DNA of 64,000 nucleotides, from contig CAZSYT010000003.1 of the NCBI GenBank assembly GCA_964610905.1, positions 22,991 to 86,990 on the forward strand, given 5' to 3'. The position numbers and the translations under genes are program-made. This DNA comes from JAJZJT01 sp964610905. Lineage in GTDB: Bacteria; Actinomycetota; Acidimicrobiia; Acidimicrobiales; RAAP-2. Below, piece after piece: positions 24,565-32,464 of this stretch (position 1 is the first letter of the stretch; each line of letters begins with the position of its first letter). A model generated the notes under the pieces. That model was not told the origin of the DNA and did not search any database. It saw nothing but the letters and a program-made list of their open reading frames with translations.

Positions 24565-25686
24565 TCAGACGGGGACGGACTTCGGGAACCGGGTCAGGGC
24601 CCGGGCGCCGGTCTCGGTCACGACCAACGTGTCCTCGACCCGGACGCCCCCGACGCCCGGGAGGTAGACGCCTGGCTCGACGGTGACCACGGTGCCGGCC
24701 GTGAGGATAGCAGCCGACCCCGGTGCCACCGACGGGGCCTCGTGGATGTCGAGGCCCACGCCGTGGCCGGTCCCGTGCTCGAAGCGCTCCCCGAGGCCCG
24801 CCTCGGTGATGCGGTCGCGGCACGCGGCGTCGACGTCGCCCGCCGCCACGCCGGGAGCGACGGCGGCCGCACCGGCGGCCTGCGCCTCGCCGACCAGCTC
24901 GAACACCCTGGCGAGCACGCCTTCGGGCTCTCCCCCGACGCAGAAGGTCCGCGTCATGTCCGAGCGGTAGCCGTCGTAGACGGCACCGAAGTCGACCACG
25001 ACGGCGTCGCCGGGCCGGATCGGGTCGGCGCCCGGCCGGGCGTGCGGCATGGCCGAGCGCTCGCCTGCGGCGACGATCGTCTCGAAGGCCCGCTCGTCGG
25101 CACCGCGCACCCGCATGGCGTGGTCGAGCTCGGCGGCGAAGACGCGCTCGGTGACCCCGGGCTCGGCGAGGGCCGGGAGGACGTCGGCCAGGGCGGCGTC
25201 GGCGATGGCCGCAGCCCGCTCCATGCGGGCCAGCTCGCCGTCGTCCTTGGACACCCGGAGGGCTTCGACGAGGCCCCGAGTGGCCGCCAACGTCGCCGAC
25301 GCGAGCCGTCCCGACCACTGCTCGTGCGCTCCCCAGGTCAGGTGGGCGGCCTCGAAGCCCAGGCGGCGGCCGGCCGGGACGGCGGCCGCCACCGCGGCGG
25401 CCTGGGCCTCGAGCCCGCCGACGGCGACCTCGACGGCGTCGGCAACTCCGGCGCCGGCCAGCTGCTCGGTCGACTGCGTGCGGTAGCGACCGTCGGTGGC
25501 GAGCAGCGCCCGCTCCGCCCCGACGACGAGGACCGCCGCCGAGCCCGTGAACCCGGTGAGCCAGCGCACGTTGACGAGCGAGGTGACGAGCAGGGCGTCG
25601 ACGCCGGCGTCGGCGAGGCCGGACCGGAGCCGGTCGATCCTCCCGGCCACGACGAGGGGGGCCAGGGCGGGCTCGCCGGAGGTCAT
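24565..25686 (-). CDS. Xaa-Pro aminopeptidase (M24 family)
   Basis: Cytosolic metallopeptidase that removes residues preceding proline. The 373-residue protein has a creatinase N-domain (about 10-135) with LLVTSLVNVRWLTGFTGS, then a pita-bread catalytic domain with the metal ligands in VVVDFGAVYDGYRSDMTRTF (two Asp), GTGHGVGLDIHE (His), VTVEPGVY (Glu) and VRVEDT (Glu). ATG 25686 overlaps the aroB stop (ATGA). It precedes efp by 54 bp. Confidence 0.92.
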   Translation of the reverse strand: MTSGEPALAPLVVAGRIDRLRSGLADAGVDALLVTSLVNVRWLTGFTGSAAVLVVGAERALLATDGRYRTQSTEQLAGAGVADAVEVAVGGLEAQAAAVAAAVPAGRRLGFEAAHLTWGAHEQWSGRLASATLAATRGLVEALRVSKDDGELARMERAAAIADAALADVLPALAEPGVTERVFAAELDHAMRVRGADERAFETIVAAGERSAMPHARPGADPIRPGDAVVVDFGAVYDGYRSDMTRTFCVGGEPEGVLARVFELVGEAQAAGAAAVAPGVAAGDVDAACRDRITEAGLGERFEHGTGHGVGLDIHEAPSVAPGSAAILTAGTVVTVEPGVYLPGVGGVRVEDTLVVTETGARALTRFPKSVPV

Positions 25687-26759
25687 GACGCGCGCTCCAT
25701 CTCCTCGAGGGTAGCGAGCACGACGTCGAGCCCGACCCCGCTCACGGCCTCGACGCCCCGGGGCCCGTCCAGGACGAAGGTCAGGTCGTGGTGGGCCTTC
25801 TTGTCGCGGCCCATGAGCTCGACCAGGCGCCTCGGCTCGGTAGTGGCCGGCAGGGCAGCCGGCAGGCCGAAGGCGGTGACCACCCGGCGGTGCTCCTCGA
25901 CCCGTGCCGCGTCGACACGACCCAGCCGGTGGGCCAGCTCGGCCGCGAAGACCAGGCCGACGGCGACCGCCTCGCCGTGGCGCAGGCCGCCGCCTCCGAC
26001 AGCACGGCCCCCGAAGCCGGCCGCCTCGAGGGCGTGCGCCAGCGTGTGGCCGTAGTTGAGCACCACGCGACGTCCACCCTCCCGCTCGTCGGCGGCGACG
26101 ACCGCGGCCTTCACGGCGACGCATCGTGCCACCTGCTCCTCGAGGCCGAGGTCGAGCAGGTCGAGCGGCCCGGGGACCTCGGCCCGGCCGGCGATGCTCC
26201 CGAGGAAGGCGTACTTCGCCATCTCCCCGCGGCCCGAACGCCACTCGCGCTCGGGCAGCGTGGCCAGCACCTCGGTGTCGCAGACCACGGCAGATGGCTG
26301 CCAGAACGCCCCCACCAGGTTCTTCCCCTCCGGGAGGTTGACCCCCGTCTTCCCGCCGATCGCCGCGTCGACCTGGGCGAGCAGCGACGTCGCGACGTTC
26401 ACGTAGGCCACGCCCCGGTGGTAGGTGGCCGCCGCGAACCCGGCGACGTCGGTGACCACCCCTCCTCCCACGGCGACGACCACGTCGCCCCGGCTCAGGC
26501 CCGCCCGGGCGAACCGCCGGCAGAGGTCCTCGACCGTGGCGAGGGTCTTCGCCTCCTCGCCGTCGGCCACCTCGCAACGCACGACGGGGACGCCGGGGTC
26601 GACGTCGACCTCGATGCGCGACTGGGTCACCACGGCGCACAGACGGGCCCCGGGCACGGTCCCGGCGACCAGCTCCGAGAGCTCGTGGCGGGCCCCGGCA
26701 CCGACCAGCACGTCGTAGGCCCGCTCCCCGAGCGGCACCGCGACGCTGACGACGCTCAC
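25683..26759 (-). CDS. aroB: 3-dehydroquinate synthase
   Basis: Second step of the shikimate pathway, NAD- and metal-dependent. The 358-residue protein has VVAVGGGVVTDVAGFAAATY, the substrate region TSLLAQVDAAIGGKTGVN, GRGEMAKY, and metal-ligand motifs LNYGHTLAHALE and LRHGEAVAVG. GTG 26759 overlaps the aroK stop (GTGA). Confidence 0.97.
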   Translation of the reverse strand: MSVVSVAVPLGERAYDVLVGAGARHELSELVAGTVPGARLCAVVTQSRIEVDVDPGVPVVRCEVADGEEAKTLATVEDLCRRFARAGLSRGDVVVAVGGGVVTDVAGFAAATYHRGVAYVNVATSLLAQVDAAIGGKTGVNLPEGKNLVGAFWQPSAVVCDTEVLATLPEREWRSGRGEMAKYAFLGSIAGRAEVPGPLDLLDLGLEEQVARCVAVKAAVVAADEREGGRRVVLNYGHTLAHALEAAGFGGRAVGGGGLRHGEAVAVGLVFAAELAHRLGRVDAARVEEHRRVVTAFGLPAALPATTEPRRLVELMGRDKKAHHDLTFVLDGPRGVEAVSGVGLDVVLATLEEMERAS

Positions 26760-27331
26760 GACCCGGGCCCTGCGACACGCAGCCGCTCGAAGGCGAGCGC
26801 CACGTCGCGAGCGACGGCCTCGGGCGCCTGGCCGTCGACGTCCACCGCTGCCTGCGACACGGCGACGTACCAGGGCCGGCGCTCGGCGTCGAGGGAGCGC
26901 ACACGGGCGAGGATGTCGCCGTCCAGCAGGGGACGCCGCTCGCCCTCGCCGACCCGGGCGGCCAGCGTGTCGGGACGCGCCCGGAGCCACACCACCGGGC
27001 CGGCCGCGACGAGCAGGGCCCGGCTGGCCGGGTCGAGCACGGCCCCGCCGGCCACCGACACCACCACCCGGCGCAGGGCCGCCGCCTCCGACAGCACGGC
27101 CGACTCCTCGAGCCGGTAGCCCGCCTCTCCCGAACGGTCTCGGACCGCGACCACGGTGGCACCGGTACGGGCCTCGACCACGGCGTCGCTGTCGCAGTGC
27201 CCCCAGCCGAGCGACGCGGCGACGATGCGGCCGACGGTCGTCTTGCCGCTCCCCATCATGCCCACGAGGAAGAGCCGGTCCGCGCTCCATTCCGTGGCGG
27301 CACCGCCTCCCCGGGCGCCGGCGGCGCTCAC
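26756..27331 (-). CDS. aroK: Shikimate kinase
   Basis: Phosphorylates shikimate. The 191-residue protein has the P-loop GMMGSGKTTVGRI, a substrate Asp in HCDSDAVVE, the GEAGYRLEE site, and VVSVAGGAVLD (normally GGG). The lid region ERRPLLDG follows. GTG 27331 overlaps the aroC stop (GTGA). The first 16 residues are Ala/Gly-rich. Confidence 0.95.
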   Translation of the reverse strand: MSAAGARGGGAATEWSADRLFLVGMMGSGKTTVGRIVAASLGWGHCDSDAVVEARTGATVVAVRDRSGEAGYRLEESAVLSEAAALRRVVVSVAGGAVLDPASRALLVAAGPVVWLRARPDTLAARVGEGERRPLLDGDILARVRSLDAERRPWYVAVSQAAVDVDGQAPEAVARDVALAFERLRVAGPGS

Positions 27332-28560
27332 CGCCGCGCGCCCTCGCCCGCTGCGGAGGGCGTGTCGCCGAGCGTCGCGAGATAGGCGTCGCGGTTCCGC
27401 CGGAGCTCGGCCACCGAGTCGCCGCCGAACTTGCGCAGCGCCTCGTCGGCCAGCACCAGTGCGACCATCGTCTCGGCCACCACGCCCATCGCCGGGACGG
27501 CGGTGACGTCGGTCCGCTCCTTGAACGAGACGGTCGGCTCCTTCGTGACGACGTCGACGGTGCCGAGCGTGGGTCGGTTCAACGTGGCGAGAGGCTTCAT
27601 GGAAGCCCGGGCGACGATGGGGGCGCCCGTCGACATCCCCCCTTCGATGCCACCGGCCCGGTGCGTGTCGCGCACGTAGCCGCCCCCGAGGTCGCCGGGG
27701 CCGAGGCCGTCCCCGGCGCGCTCGTCGGGCCGCGCCAGCCGGATGGCGTCGTGGGCCTCGGAGCCCCGGAGGGCCGGGAGCTCGGCGCCGGCACCGATCT
27801 CGACGGCCTTGATGGCCTGGATGCTCATGAGGGCCCGGGCGATGTTGGCGTCGAGCCGGCGGTCCCAGTGGACGTGACTGCCCAGGCCCACCGGGACGCC
27901 GTGGGCGACGACCTCGGCCACCCCGCCGAGCGAGTCGCCGACCTTGGCCGCCGCCTTGATGGCCGCGACCATGCGCCCCTCGGCTTCGGGGTCGGCACAG
28001 CGCACCGACGACGCGTCGATGCGGTCGCGGTCGGACAACGTCGGCAGGGGGGAGCCGGCAGCCACGGCCTCGGGCCCCAGCTGGACGACGTGGCTCACGA
28101 CCGAGACGCCGAGCTCGGCCAGCGCGAGCTTGGCCAGCGACCCCGCTGCGACCCGGGCCGCCGTCTCGCGCGCCGAGGCGCGCTCGAGGACGTCGCGGGC
28201 GTCCGCGAGGCCGTACTTGAGCATGCCCGACAGGTCGGCGTGCCCCGGACGGGGCTGGGTGAGGACCTTGGCCGGGCTGCCGGGCGCGGGCGACATCTCC
28301 TGCTCCCACTTGGGCCACTCCGTGTTGGCGATCTCGATGGCCACCGGAGAGCCGAGGGTGCGCCCGTGGCGCACCCCGCCGAGGAGCGTCACCTCGTCGG
28401 CCTCGAAGCGCATGCGGGGGCCCCTCCCGTAGCCGAGGCGCCGGCGGGCGAGCTCACCGGCAACGTCCTCGACGGTGACGGCGAGCCCGGCCGGAAGGCC
28501 CTCGAGCACCACCACGAGGGCGCGTCCGTGCGACTCGCCCGCGGTCAGGAAGCGCAGCAT
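27328..28560 (-). CDS. aroC: Chorismate synthase
   Basis: Makes chorismate, the branch point for aromatic amino acids, folate and menaquinone (the men genes lie 9 kb away). The 410-residue FMN-dependent enzyme opens LRFLTAGESHGRAL and shows RRLGYGRGPRMRFE, RPGHADLSGMLKYG, ERASARETAARVAAG and DTHRAGGIEGGMSTG. ATG 28560 has no ribosome-binding site but a TAGATT box 7 bp upstream, so it is probably leaderless and the first gene of the aroC-to-pyrF array. Confidence 0.97.
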   Translation of the reverse strand: MLRFLTAGESHGRALVVVLEGLPAGLAVTVEDVAGELARRRLGYGRGPRMRFEADEVTLLGGVRHGRTLGSPVAIEIANTEWPKWEQEMSPAPGSPAKVLTQPRPGHADLSGMLKYGLADARDVLERASARETAARVAAGSLAKLALAELGVSVVSHVVQLGPEAVAAGSPLPTLSDRDRIDASSVRCADPEAEGRMVAAIKAAAKVGDSLGGVAEVVAHGVPVGLGSHVHWDRRLDANIARALMSIQAIKAVEIGAGAELPALRGSEAHDAIRLARPDERAGDGLGPGDLGGGYVRDTHRAGGIEGGMSTGAPIVARASMKPLATLNRPTLGTVDVVTKEPTVSFKERTDVTAVPAMGVVAETMVALVLADEALRKFGGDSVAELRRNRDAYLATLGDTPSAAGEGARR

Positions 28561-28567
28561 GGTGGCA

Positions 28568-28573
28568 AATCTA
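28568..28573 (-). promoter_or_regulatory. -10 box for leaderless aroC
   Basis: TAGATT on the minus strand, 7 nt before ATG 28560. It is the probable main promoter of the aro-efp-nusB-pyr array. Confidence 0.6.
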
Positions 28574-28620
28574 CTCGGGGGCCCGTCACGGGCCGCCGAG
28601 CAGGCCCACCCCCGGCGCGC

Positions 28621-29598
28621 TCACCCACCGGTGCCGAAGAGGGTCGACGCCACGTGGGGCCCGGCCAGCACGGCGACGACGGCGCCGGCGGCCAGGGCGG
28701 GCGCGAAGGGGACGCGCGTCCGCCGTCCCGACCCGCTGACGGCCATGACGCCGACGCCGAACAGGGCACCGAGGACGAAGGCGCACAGGAAGCCGAGGTA
28801 GGTGTCGAGCAGCCCGAGGTACCCGAGGGCCAGGCCGATGAGCCCGGCGAGGCGCACGTCGCCGAATCCCATGCCGCGGGGGACGAACCACCACACGGCG
28901 CAGAAGACGCCGAAGGCCACCGCGCCGCCGATCGCCGCACCTGCCAGCCGCCCGACGTGGTGACCGGTGAGCGCGTCGGCCACCAGCGCGGCGGTGACGA
29001 CGGCGGCACCCGGATAGACGAGCCGCCGAGGGACGAGCCGGTGGGTGAGGTCCGTGACCGAGACGGCGACCAGCACGGCGAAGAGCGTCCCGTAGGCGAC
29101 GAGCGTGAGCTCGGCTCCGAGCCGGACCGCCGCCGCGGCGGCCAGCGCGCCCGTGACCACGGCAGCGCCTGCCGTGCGGGCCGGGCTGTGCCCGGTCGGG
29201 AGGAGGGAGGTCGGCACCGGCCGCGGCACCCCTGCCGCCGTGCCGCCGTCGACCGTCGGCTCGTGACCCGGCCCGTGACCCGGCTCGTGACCCGGCCCGT
29301 GACCCGGCCCGTGACCCGGCCCGTGACCCGGCTCGAGGCCCGGCTCGAGGCCCGGCTCGAGGCCCGGCCCGACCGCTGGGCCGGCGCCCGGCGACGTGAC
29401 CGCGGGCGCCGGTCGGCGGATGCCGGTCTGCGGGGGCACCTCGGCCACCCGCATCCTGGGCGGCGGCGCCTCGGCCGCCGGTGACGCGTCGCGGGCACGG
29501 CTGTCGTCGGCGAGCTGCTGGGCGAGCGGGTCGAGGACGGCACCGGCGAGCACGCCCACGACAGCAGCGGCGGTGATCGCGGCGGCGCTGGCGTCCAC
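28621..29598 (-). CDS. Prepilin peptidase (A24) with a repeat-rich insert
   Basis: Membrane aspartic peptidase of 325 residues. The catalytic Asp residues are in VSVTDLTHRLVPRR and in GMGFGDVRL (the GxGD motif), within about seven hydrophobic segments in the C-terminal two-thirds. The N-terminus has one hydrophobic helix, then about 110 polar residues including a tetrapeptide array (LEPG, HGPG, HEPG; nine units) where other family members have a zinc-binding or methylase domain. The start is GTG 29598, with a TACGGT box 6 bp ahead. No pilin or pilus-assembly gene is nearby, so its substrate is not evident. Confidence 0.85.
   Translation of the reverse strand: MDASAAAITAAAVVGVLAGAVLDPLAQQLADDSRARDASPAAEAPPPRMRVAEVPPQTGIRRPAPAVTSPGAGPAVGPGLEPGLEPGLEPGHGPGHGPGHGPGHEPGHGPGHEPTVDGGTAAGVPRPVPTSLLPTGHSPARTAGAAVVTGALAAAAAVRLGAELTLVAYGTLFAVLVAVSVTDLTHRLVPRRLVYPGAAVVTAALVADALTGHHVGRLAGAAIGGAVAFGVFCAVWWFVPRGMGFGDVRLAGLIGLALGYLGLLDTYLGFLCAFVLGALFGVGVMAVSGSGRRTRVPFAPALAAGAVVAVLAGPHVASTLFGTGG
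29260..29367. repeat. 12-bp tandem repeat, nine units, in the prepilin peptidase gene
   Basis: Units of the form C(T/C)CGTGACCCGG (six) and CTCGAGGCCCGG (three) run head to tail in frame. They encode a Gly/Pro/His/Glu tetrapeptide array. Unit number is likely to vary between strains by slippage. Confidence 0.85.
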
Positions 29599-29604
29599 CG
29601 GGGC

Positions 29605-29610
29605 ACCGTA
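29605..29610 (-). promoter_or_regulatory. -10 box for leaderless prepilin peptidase gene
   Basis: TACGGT on the minus strand, 6 nt before GTG 29598. Confidence 0.55.
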
Positions 29611-29685
29611 CCCGACGGGCCCACCGAGAGCGGGGACCGCGCCGCGGAGGCGCAGGTGAAGCACTGCCGCGCGCACCGGTCCCGC

Positions 29686-29691
29686 TAGAGT
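29686..29691 (+). promoter_or_regulatory. -10 box ahead of a possible leader peptide of the YceI gene
   Basis: TAGAGT, 8 nt before GTG 29700, which opens a 15-codon frame. It fits the leaderless spacing seen elsewhere in the window. Confidence 0.4.
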
Positions 29692-29699
29692 GGCCACCC

Positions 29700-29747
29700 G
29701 TGCCACGCTCTGGGTTGACAGCTGCGCGCTTCGTGGTGCTCTGGTGA
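29700..29747 (+). CDS. Possible leader peptide 1 (15 codons)
   Basis: GTG at 29700 opens a 15-residue frame with no known motif. It ends in TGA that overlaps the next ATG by one base (TGATG). Evidence is purely positional: a -10 box at leaderless distance and a chain of overlapping stop/start signals leading to the YceI gene. It may be chance. Confidence 0.3.
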   Translation: MPRSGLTAARFVVLW

Positions 29748-29821
29748 TGCACATGCGTCCTTGCGCGCACACCGTGGTCACGATCTCGCGGGTCCCGTTC
29801 GCTGCCGTCGCGCGAGCGTGA
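29747..29821 (+). CDS. Possible leader peptide 2 (24 codons)
   Basis: ATG 29747 (a second ATG at 29753) opens MHMRPCAHTVVTISRVP and continues to a TGA at 29819-29821. That stop overlaps a GTG in frame with the YceI gene (GTGA). One Cys and two His are present. This may be a coupling or attenuating peptide, on positional grounds only. Confidence 0.3.
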   Translation: MHMRPCAHTVVTISRVPFAAVARA

Positions 29822-29850
29822 GCGTCGACCCCGCGTTGCCCGAGGAGCCG

Positions 29851-30435
29851 ATGCGACCCCCGACACCGGCGACAGGCCGTCTCGGGCCCGTTCCGCCGGG
29901 CACCTGGCAGGTCCGTCGTGCGGGCTCGAGGGTCGGCTTCACGGCTCGTCACCTGCTCGTCTCGCTCGTCCACGGGCGCTTCGAGGACTTCGACGGGCGC
30001 ATCGTCGTGGCCCCCGACGTGGCGGGCTCGTGGGTCGACGGCGAGGCTCGTGCCCGATCGATCACGACCGGCGACCCCGTCCGCGACGAGCACCTGCGCT
30101 CCCCCGACTTCCTCGACGCGGCGAGCTGGCCGCTGCTCTCCCTCACCGGGCGCGGGGTCGAGGAGGACGGCGGGCGCTACCGGGCCACGCTGTCGCTCAC
30201 CATCCGGGGCGTCACCCGCCCGGTCACCTTCGACCTCGGAGCGACCCTCCTCCGCCCGGGCCCCGGCAGCCCGGCCCGGTCCGAGGCGCGGTTCACCGCG
30301 CGCGCGACGGTCAACCGCAAGGACTTCGGGCTGCGCTGGAACCCGGCGATCGAGGCGGGCGGCGTCCTGGTCGGCGAGGAGGTCCAGCTGACCATCGACG
30401 TGGTCGCCGAGCGCACGGGCCCCGTCGCTCCCTGA
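29851..30435 (+). CDS. YceI-family lipocalin-like protein
   Basis: The YceI fold is a beta-barrel that binds isoprenoid-type lipids. This 194-residue protein has the family opening GTWQVRRAGSRVGFTARHL, the middle DFDGRIVVAP and GDPVRDEHLRSPDFLDA, and the close FGLRWNPAIEAGGVLVGEEVQL. No signal peptide is seen, so it is probably cytoplasmic. ATG 29851 has GAGGAG three bases ahead. GTG 29818 in the same frame would be coupled to an upstream 24-codon frame and is a real alternative. Confidence 0.85.
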   Translation: MRPPTPATGRLGPVPPGTWQVRRAGSRVGFTARHLLVSLVHGRFEDFDGRIVVAPDVAGSWVDGEARARSITTGDPVRDEHLRSPDFLDAASWPLLSLTGRGVEEDGGRYRATLSLTIRGVTRPVTFDLGATLLRPGPGSPARSEARFTARATVNRKDFGLRWNPAIEAGGVLVGEEVQLTIDVVAERTGPVAP

Positions 30436-30458
30436 GCTCGCCGGCGGCACGACCCTGG

Positions 30459-30464
30459 CATCAT
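30459..30464 (+). promoter_or_regulatory. Weak -10 box, possibly leaderless
   Basis: CATCAT, 6 nt before GTG 30471. The first base deviates from TANNNT; the spacing matches the other leaderless genes. Confidence 0.35.
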
Positions 30465-30470
30465 GGGCCC

Positions 30471-31223
30471 GTGCCGCCCCGACCAGTCCGCGTGCCCGAC
30501 GACGCCCACGAGTGGGTGAGCTTCGACGACCCTGCCGAGGAGCGGACGTGGCTCTTCGACGTCACCTTCCTCCTCAGCAGCTGGACCTGCGTCTACGGAC
30601 AGGGGTGCCTGGGCGTCCTCACCGGGCCGGCCGCCGAGCTGGCCCAGGGGTGCTGCTCCTACGGCGCGCACTTCACCGGCCCCGAGGACGCGGCACGTGT
30701 CGCCGACGTCGCCCGGTCGCTCGGGGCCGACGTCTGGCAGTTCCGGGGCCGGGCGCGCCACGGCGTCGTCAAGTCGCTCCCGGACGGTGACCTCGCCACC
30801 CGGCTCGCAGACGGCGCGTGCATCTTCCTCAACCGGCCCGGCTTCCCCGGAGGTGTGGGCTGCGCCCTCCACCACGCCGCTGCCCGGACGGGACGCAGCC
30901 ACGTCGAGACCAAGCCCGAGGTCTGCTGGCAGCTGCCTCTGCGACGCGAGGACGAGACCGCCCCCGACGGTCGCGTGACGTCGGTCGTCCGCCAGTGGGA
31001 CCGCCGCCACTGGGGTGAAGGGGGCGCCGACTTCCACTGGTGGTGCACGGAGGCACCCGAGGCGTTCCGCGGCACCGCGCCGGTCTACCGGAGCATGCGC
31101 GCCGAGCTCGAGGCCATGGTCGGACCGGAGGTCTACCGGCTGCTCGCGGCGTACCTCGACACCCGGGCCGCACCGGCGGCGGTCACCCCGCTCCCCCACC
31201 CGACGGTCCGCCGTCGGGCCTGA
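30471..31223 (+). CDS. Cys-rich conserved protein, possible metal-binding
   Basis: Hypothetical protein of 250 residues. The N-terminal half has a cluster of Cys: WTCVYGQGCLGV, then QGCCSYGAHF, GACIFLNR, GGVGCALHH and EVCWQLPL. The spacing recalls the YkgJ/DUF3109-type Cys-rich families thought to hold zinc or iron-sulfur centres, but I cannot assign a function. The second half is rich in Trp, His and Arg (RQWDRRHWGEGGADFHWWC). GTG 30471 is the best start: it follows the YceI gene by 35 bp and has a weak -10 at leaderless distance. It could form a unit with the YceI gene. Confidence 0.75.
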   Translation: MPPRPVRVPDDAHEWVSFDDPAEERTWLFDVTFLLSSWTCVYGQGCLGVLTGPAAELAQGCCSYGAHFTGPEDAARVADVARSLGADVWQFRGRARHGVVKSLPDGDLATRLADGACIFLNRPGFPGGVGCALHHAAARTGRSHVETKPEVCWQLPLRREDETAPDGRVTSVVRQWDRRHWGEGGADFHWWCTEAPEAFRGTAPVYRSMRAELEAMVGPEVYRLLAAYLDTRAAPAAVTPLPHPTVRRRA

Positions 31224-31250
31224 CCGTCGGCCCGTGCGCTCGTCGGTCGC

Positions 31251-31454
31251 TCAGTCGTCGAGCGGGTCGGTCTCGCGACCGTCCGACGAGGCGGTGCCCA
31301 CGATCTCGTGGTACTCGTCCTCGGCGGCAAGGCACCACGACGCGTGCTCGTCGTCCGGCTCCGCACCGCACTCGGGGCAACGGTGCCCCGAGGTCGCGAC
31401 CGACCGCTTCAAGCTTCGAGCCTCTTCGAACCGGCGATGGCGACCCTTCTTCAC
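31251..31454 (-). CDS. Small zinc-ribbon-like protein (67 residues)
   Basis: Short basic-to-acidic protein: a Lys/Arg-rich N-terminus (KKGRHRRFEEARSLKR), a metal-site candidate HRCPECG plus HASWC, then an acidic tail. GTG 31454 has AGGAG eight bases upstream, which supports real translation; the longer open frame upstream lacks this. It lies between two plus-strand genes. Function unknown. The one-Cys-short ribbon (three Cys with His) may bind zinc. Confidence 0.7.
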   Translation of the reverse strand: MKKGRHRRFEEARSLKRSVATSGHRCPECGAEPDDEHASWCLAAEDEYHEIVGTASSDGRETDPLDD

Positions 31455-31590
31455 CGCACCCACTCCTTGCCCCAGCCACAGGCGACACCCAGACGACGAA
31501 CGGGACAGGACCGGCCTCCGCCTCGGTCCTCTCGCCAGTGTAGTGCCGCCCCCTCTCCAGCGCGTCGCGAGCAGGCTCCGGGCGCGGAGG

Positions 31591-31596
31591 TACCAT
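31591..31596 (+). promoter_or_regulatory. -10 box for leaderless small gene
   Basis: TACCAT, 6 nt ahead of GTG 31603. A GGAGG at 31586-31590 lies too far from the start to serve as a ribosome site. Confidence 0.5.
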
Positions 31597-31602
31597 CGCC
31601 GC

Positions 31603-31866
31603 GTGGCCGACTCCTTCGACCCAGCGGCGATGGTCGCCCGCTTCCGCGACCGGGCGCGAGCCGTGCGCACCCGGGGCCTCCCCCCGGTCGAGGGCGTCGA
31701 ACGCCAACGCTTCCGGGAACAGGCCCAGCTCGACTACCAGGACTTCGCCATGCTCGGTGACGCCGAGGCCGAGCTCGTCGACGGCATCCTGACCCTGCGC
31801 GTCGACCTCCGACCCCAGCCCGGGCGGTCCGGGCCGGCCGGGCCGGCCGGGCCGGCCGGCGAGTGA
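31603..31866 (+). CDS. Small hypothetical protein (87 residues)
   Basis: Not assigned to a family. Begins with ADSFDPAAMVARFRDRARAV (amphipathic, likely helical), continues with FREQAQLDYQDFAMLGDAE and a beta-like GILTLRVDL, and ends in a GPA repeat (three units). The start is GTG 31603, at leaderless distance from TACCAT. The compact helix-strand pattern and promoter argue that it is real. Confidence 0.65.
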   Translation: MADSFDPAAMVARFRDRARAVRTRGLPPVEGVERQRFREQAQLDYQDFAMLGDAEAELVDGILTLRVDLRPQPGRSGPAGPAGPAGE

Positions 31867-31894
31867 GCCGCTGCCCGCTCGCCCGTCACGACCC

Positions 31895-32464
31895 TCAGCC
31901 CCCGTAGTGCATACGGGTGTCCTCCATGCGCAGTGGACCGTCGCCGTCACGGCCCGGCTCCCCGCCCGTGCCCGGCTCCCCGACCGCCACCACCTCGCCG
32001 ACGAGCAGGTGGTGGCTCCCGAGGTCGAGGCGCTCGGTGAGCCGGCACGCCAGCCAGGCCCAGGCGGCGGCCAGCACCGGGACCTCGCCCGTCACGACGG
32101 TGACCGGCTCCCCTGCGAGGGCGGTGGGCCTCCCGTCCGGACCGCGCTCCACGTCCGTGACGGGCTTGACGAACCGTCGGACCACCGCCCGCTGGGACCG
32201 GTCGAGCAGCGAGACGGCGAAGGCACCCGAGCCCTCGGCGAGCACGCGGGTGCGGGCGCCCGTCTCCACCGAGACGCCGACCCGCGGCGGTGCGGTCGCC
32301 ACCTGGACGACCCAGCTCGCCGTCATGAGGTTCCAGCTGTCCCCGGACGCCGTGCCCACCAGGTAGAGACCGGTCGGCAGCGACCACAGCACGCGCCGGC
32401 GCGCCCGGTCGGTCTCGTCGGCCCCCGCTTCGGTCGCTCCGTTGCCCGGCTGCGGCACGGTCAC
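31895..32464 (-). CDS. Flavin reductase-like FMN-binding protein
   Basis: Member of the flavin reductase split-barrel family (189 residues). Shows TGLYLVGTASGDSWNLMTASWVVQVATAPPRVGVSV (in pieces), AFAVSLLDRSQRAVVRRF and a LLVGEVVAVG strand near the end. It may supply reduced flavin to a partner oxygenase, none of which is adjacent. GTG 32464 overlaps the upstream lipoprotein stop (GTGA). Last gene of a three-gene minus-strand unit. Confidence 0.85.
   Translation of the reverse strand: MTVPQPGNGATEAGADETDRARRRVLWSLPTGLYLVGTASGDSWNLMTASWVVQVATAPPRVGVSVETGARTRVLAEGSGAFAVSLLDRSQRAVVRRFVKPVTDVERGPDGRPTALAGEPVTVVTGEVPVLAAAWAWLACRLTERLDLGSHHLLVGEVVAVGEPGTGGEPGRDGDGPLRMEDTRMHYGG

Noticed and set aside
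29260..29367. Regularly spaced repeats considered as a CRISPR array
   Set aside because: The repeats are contiguous 12-mers with no spacers and translate in frame within the prepilin peptidase gene.
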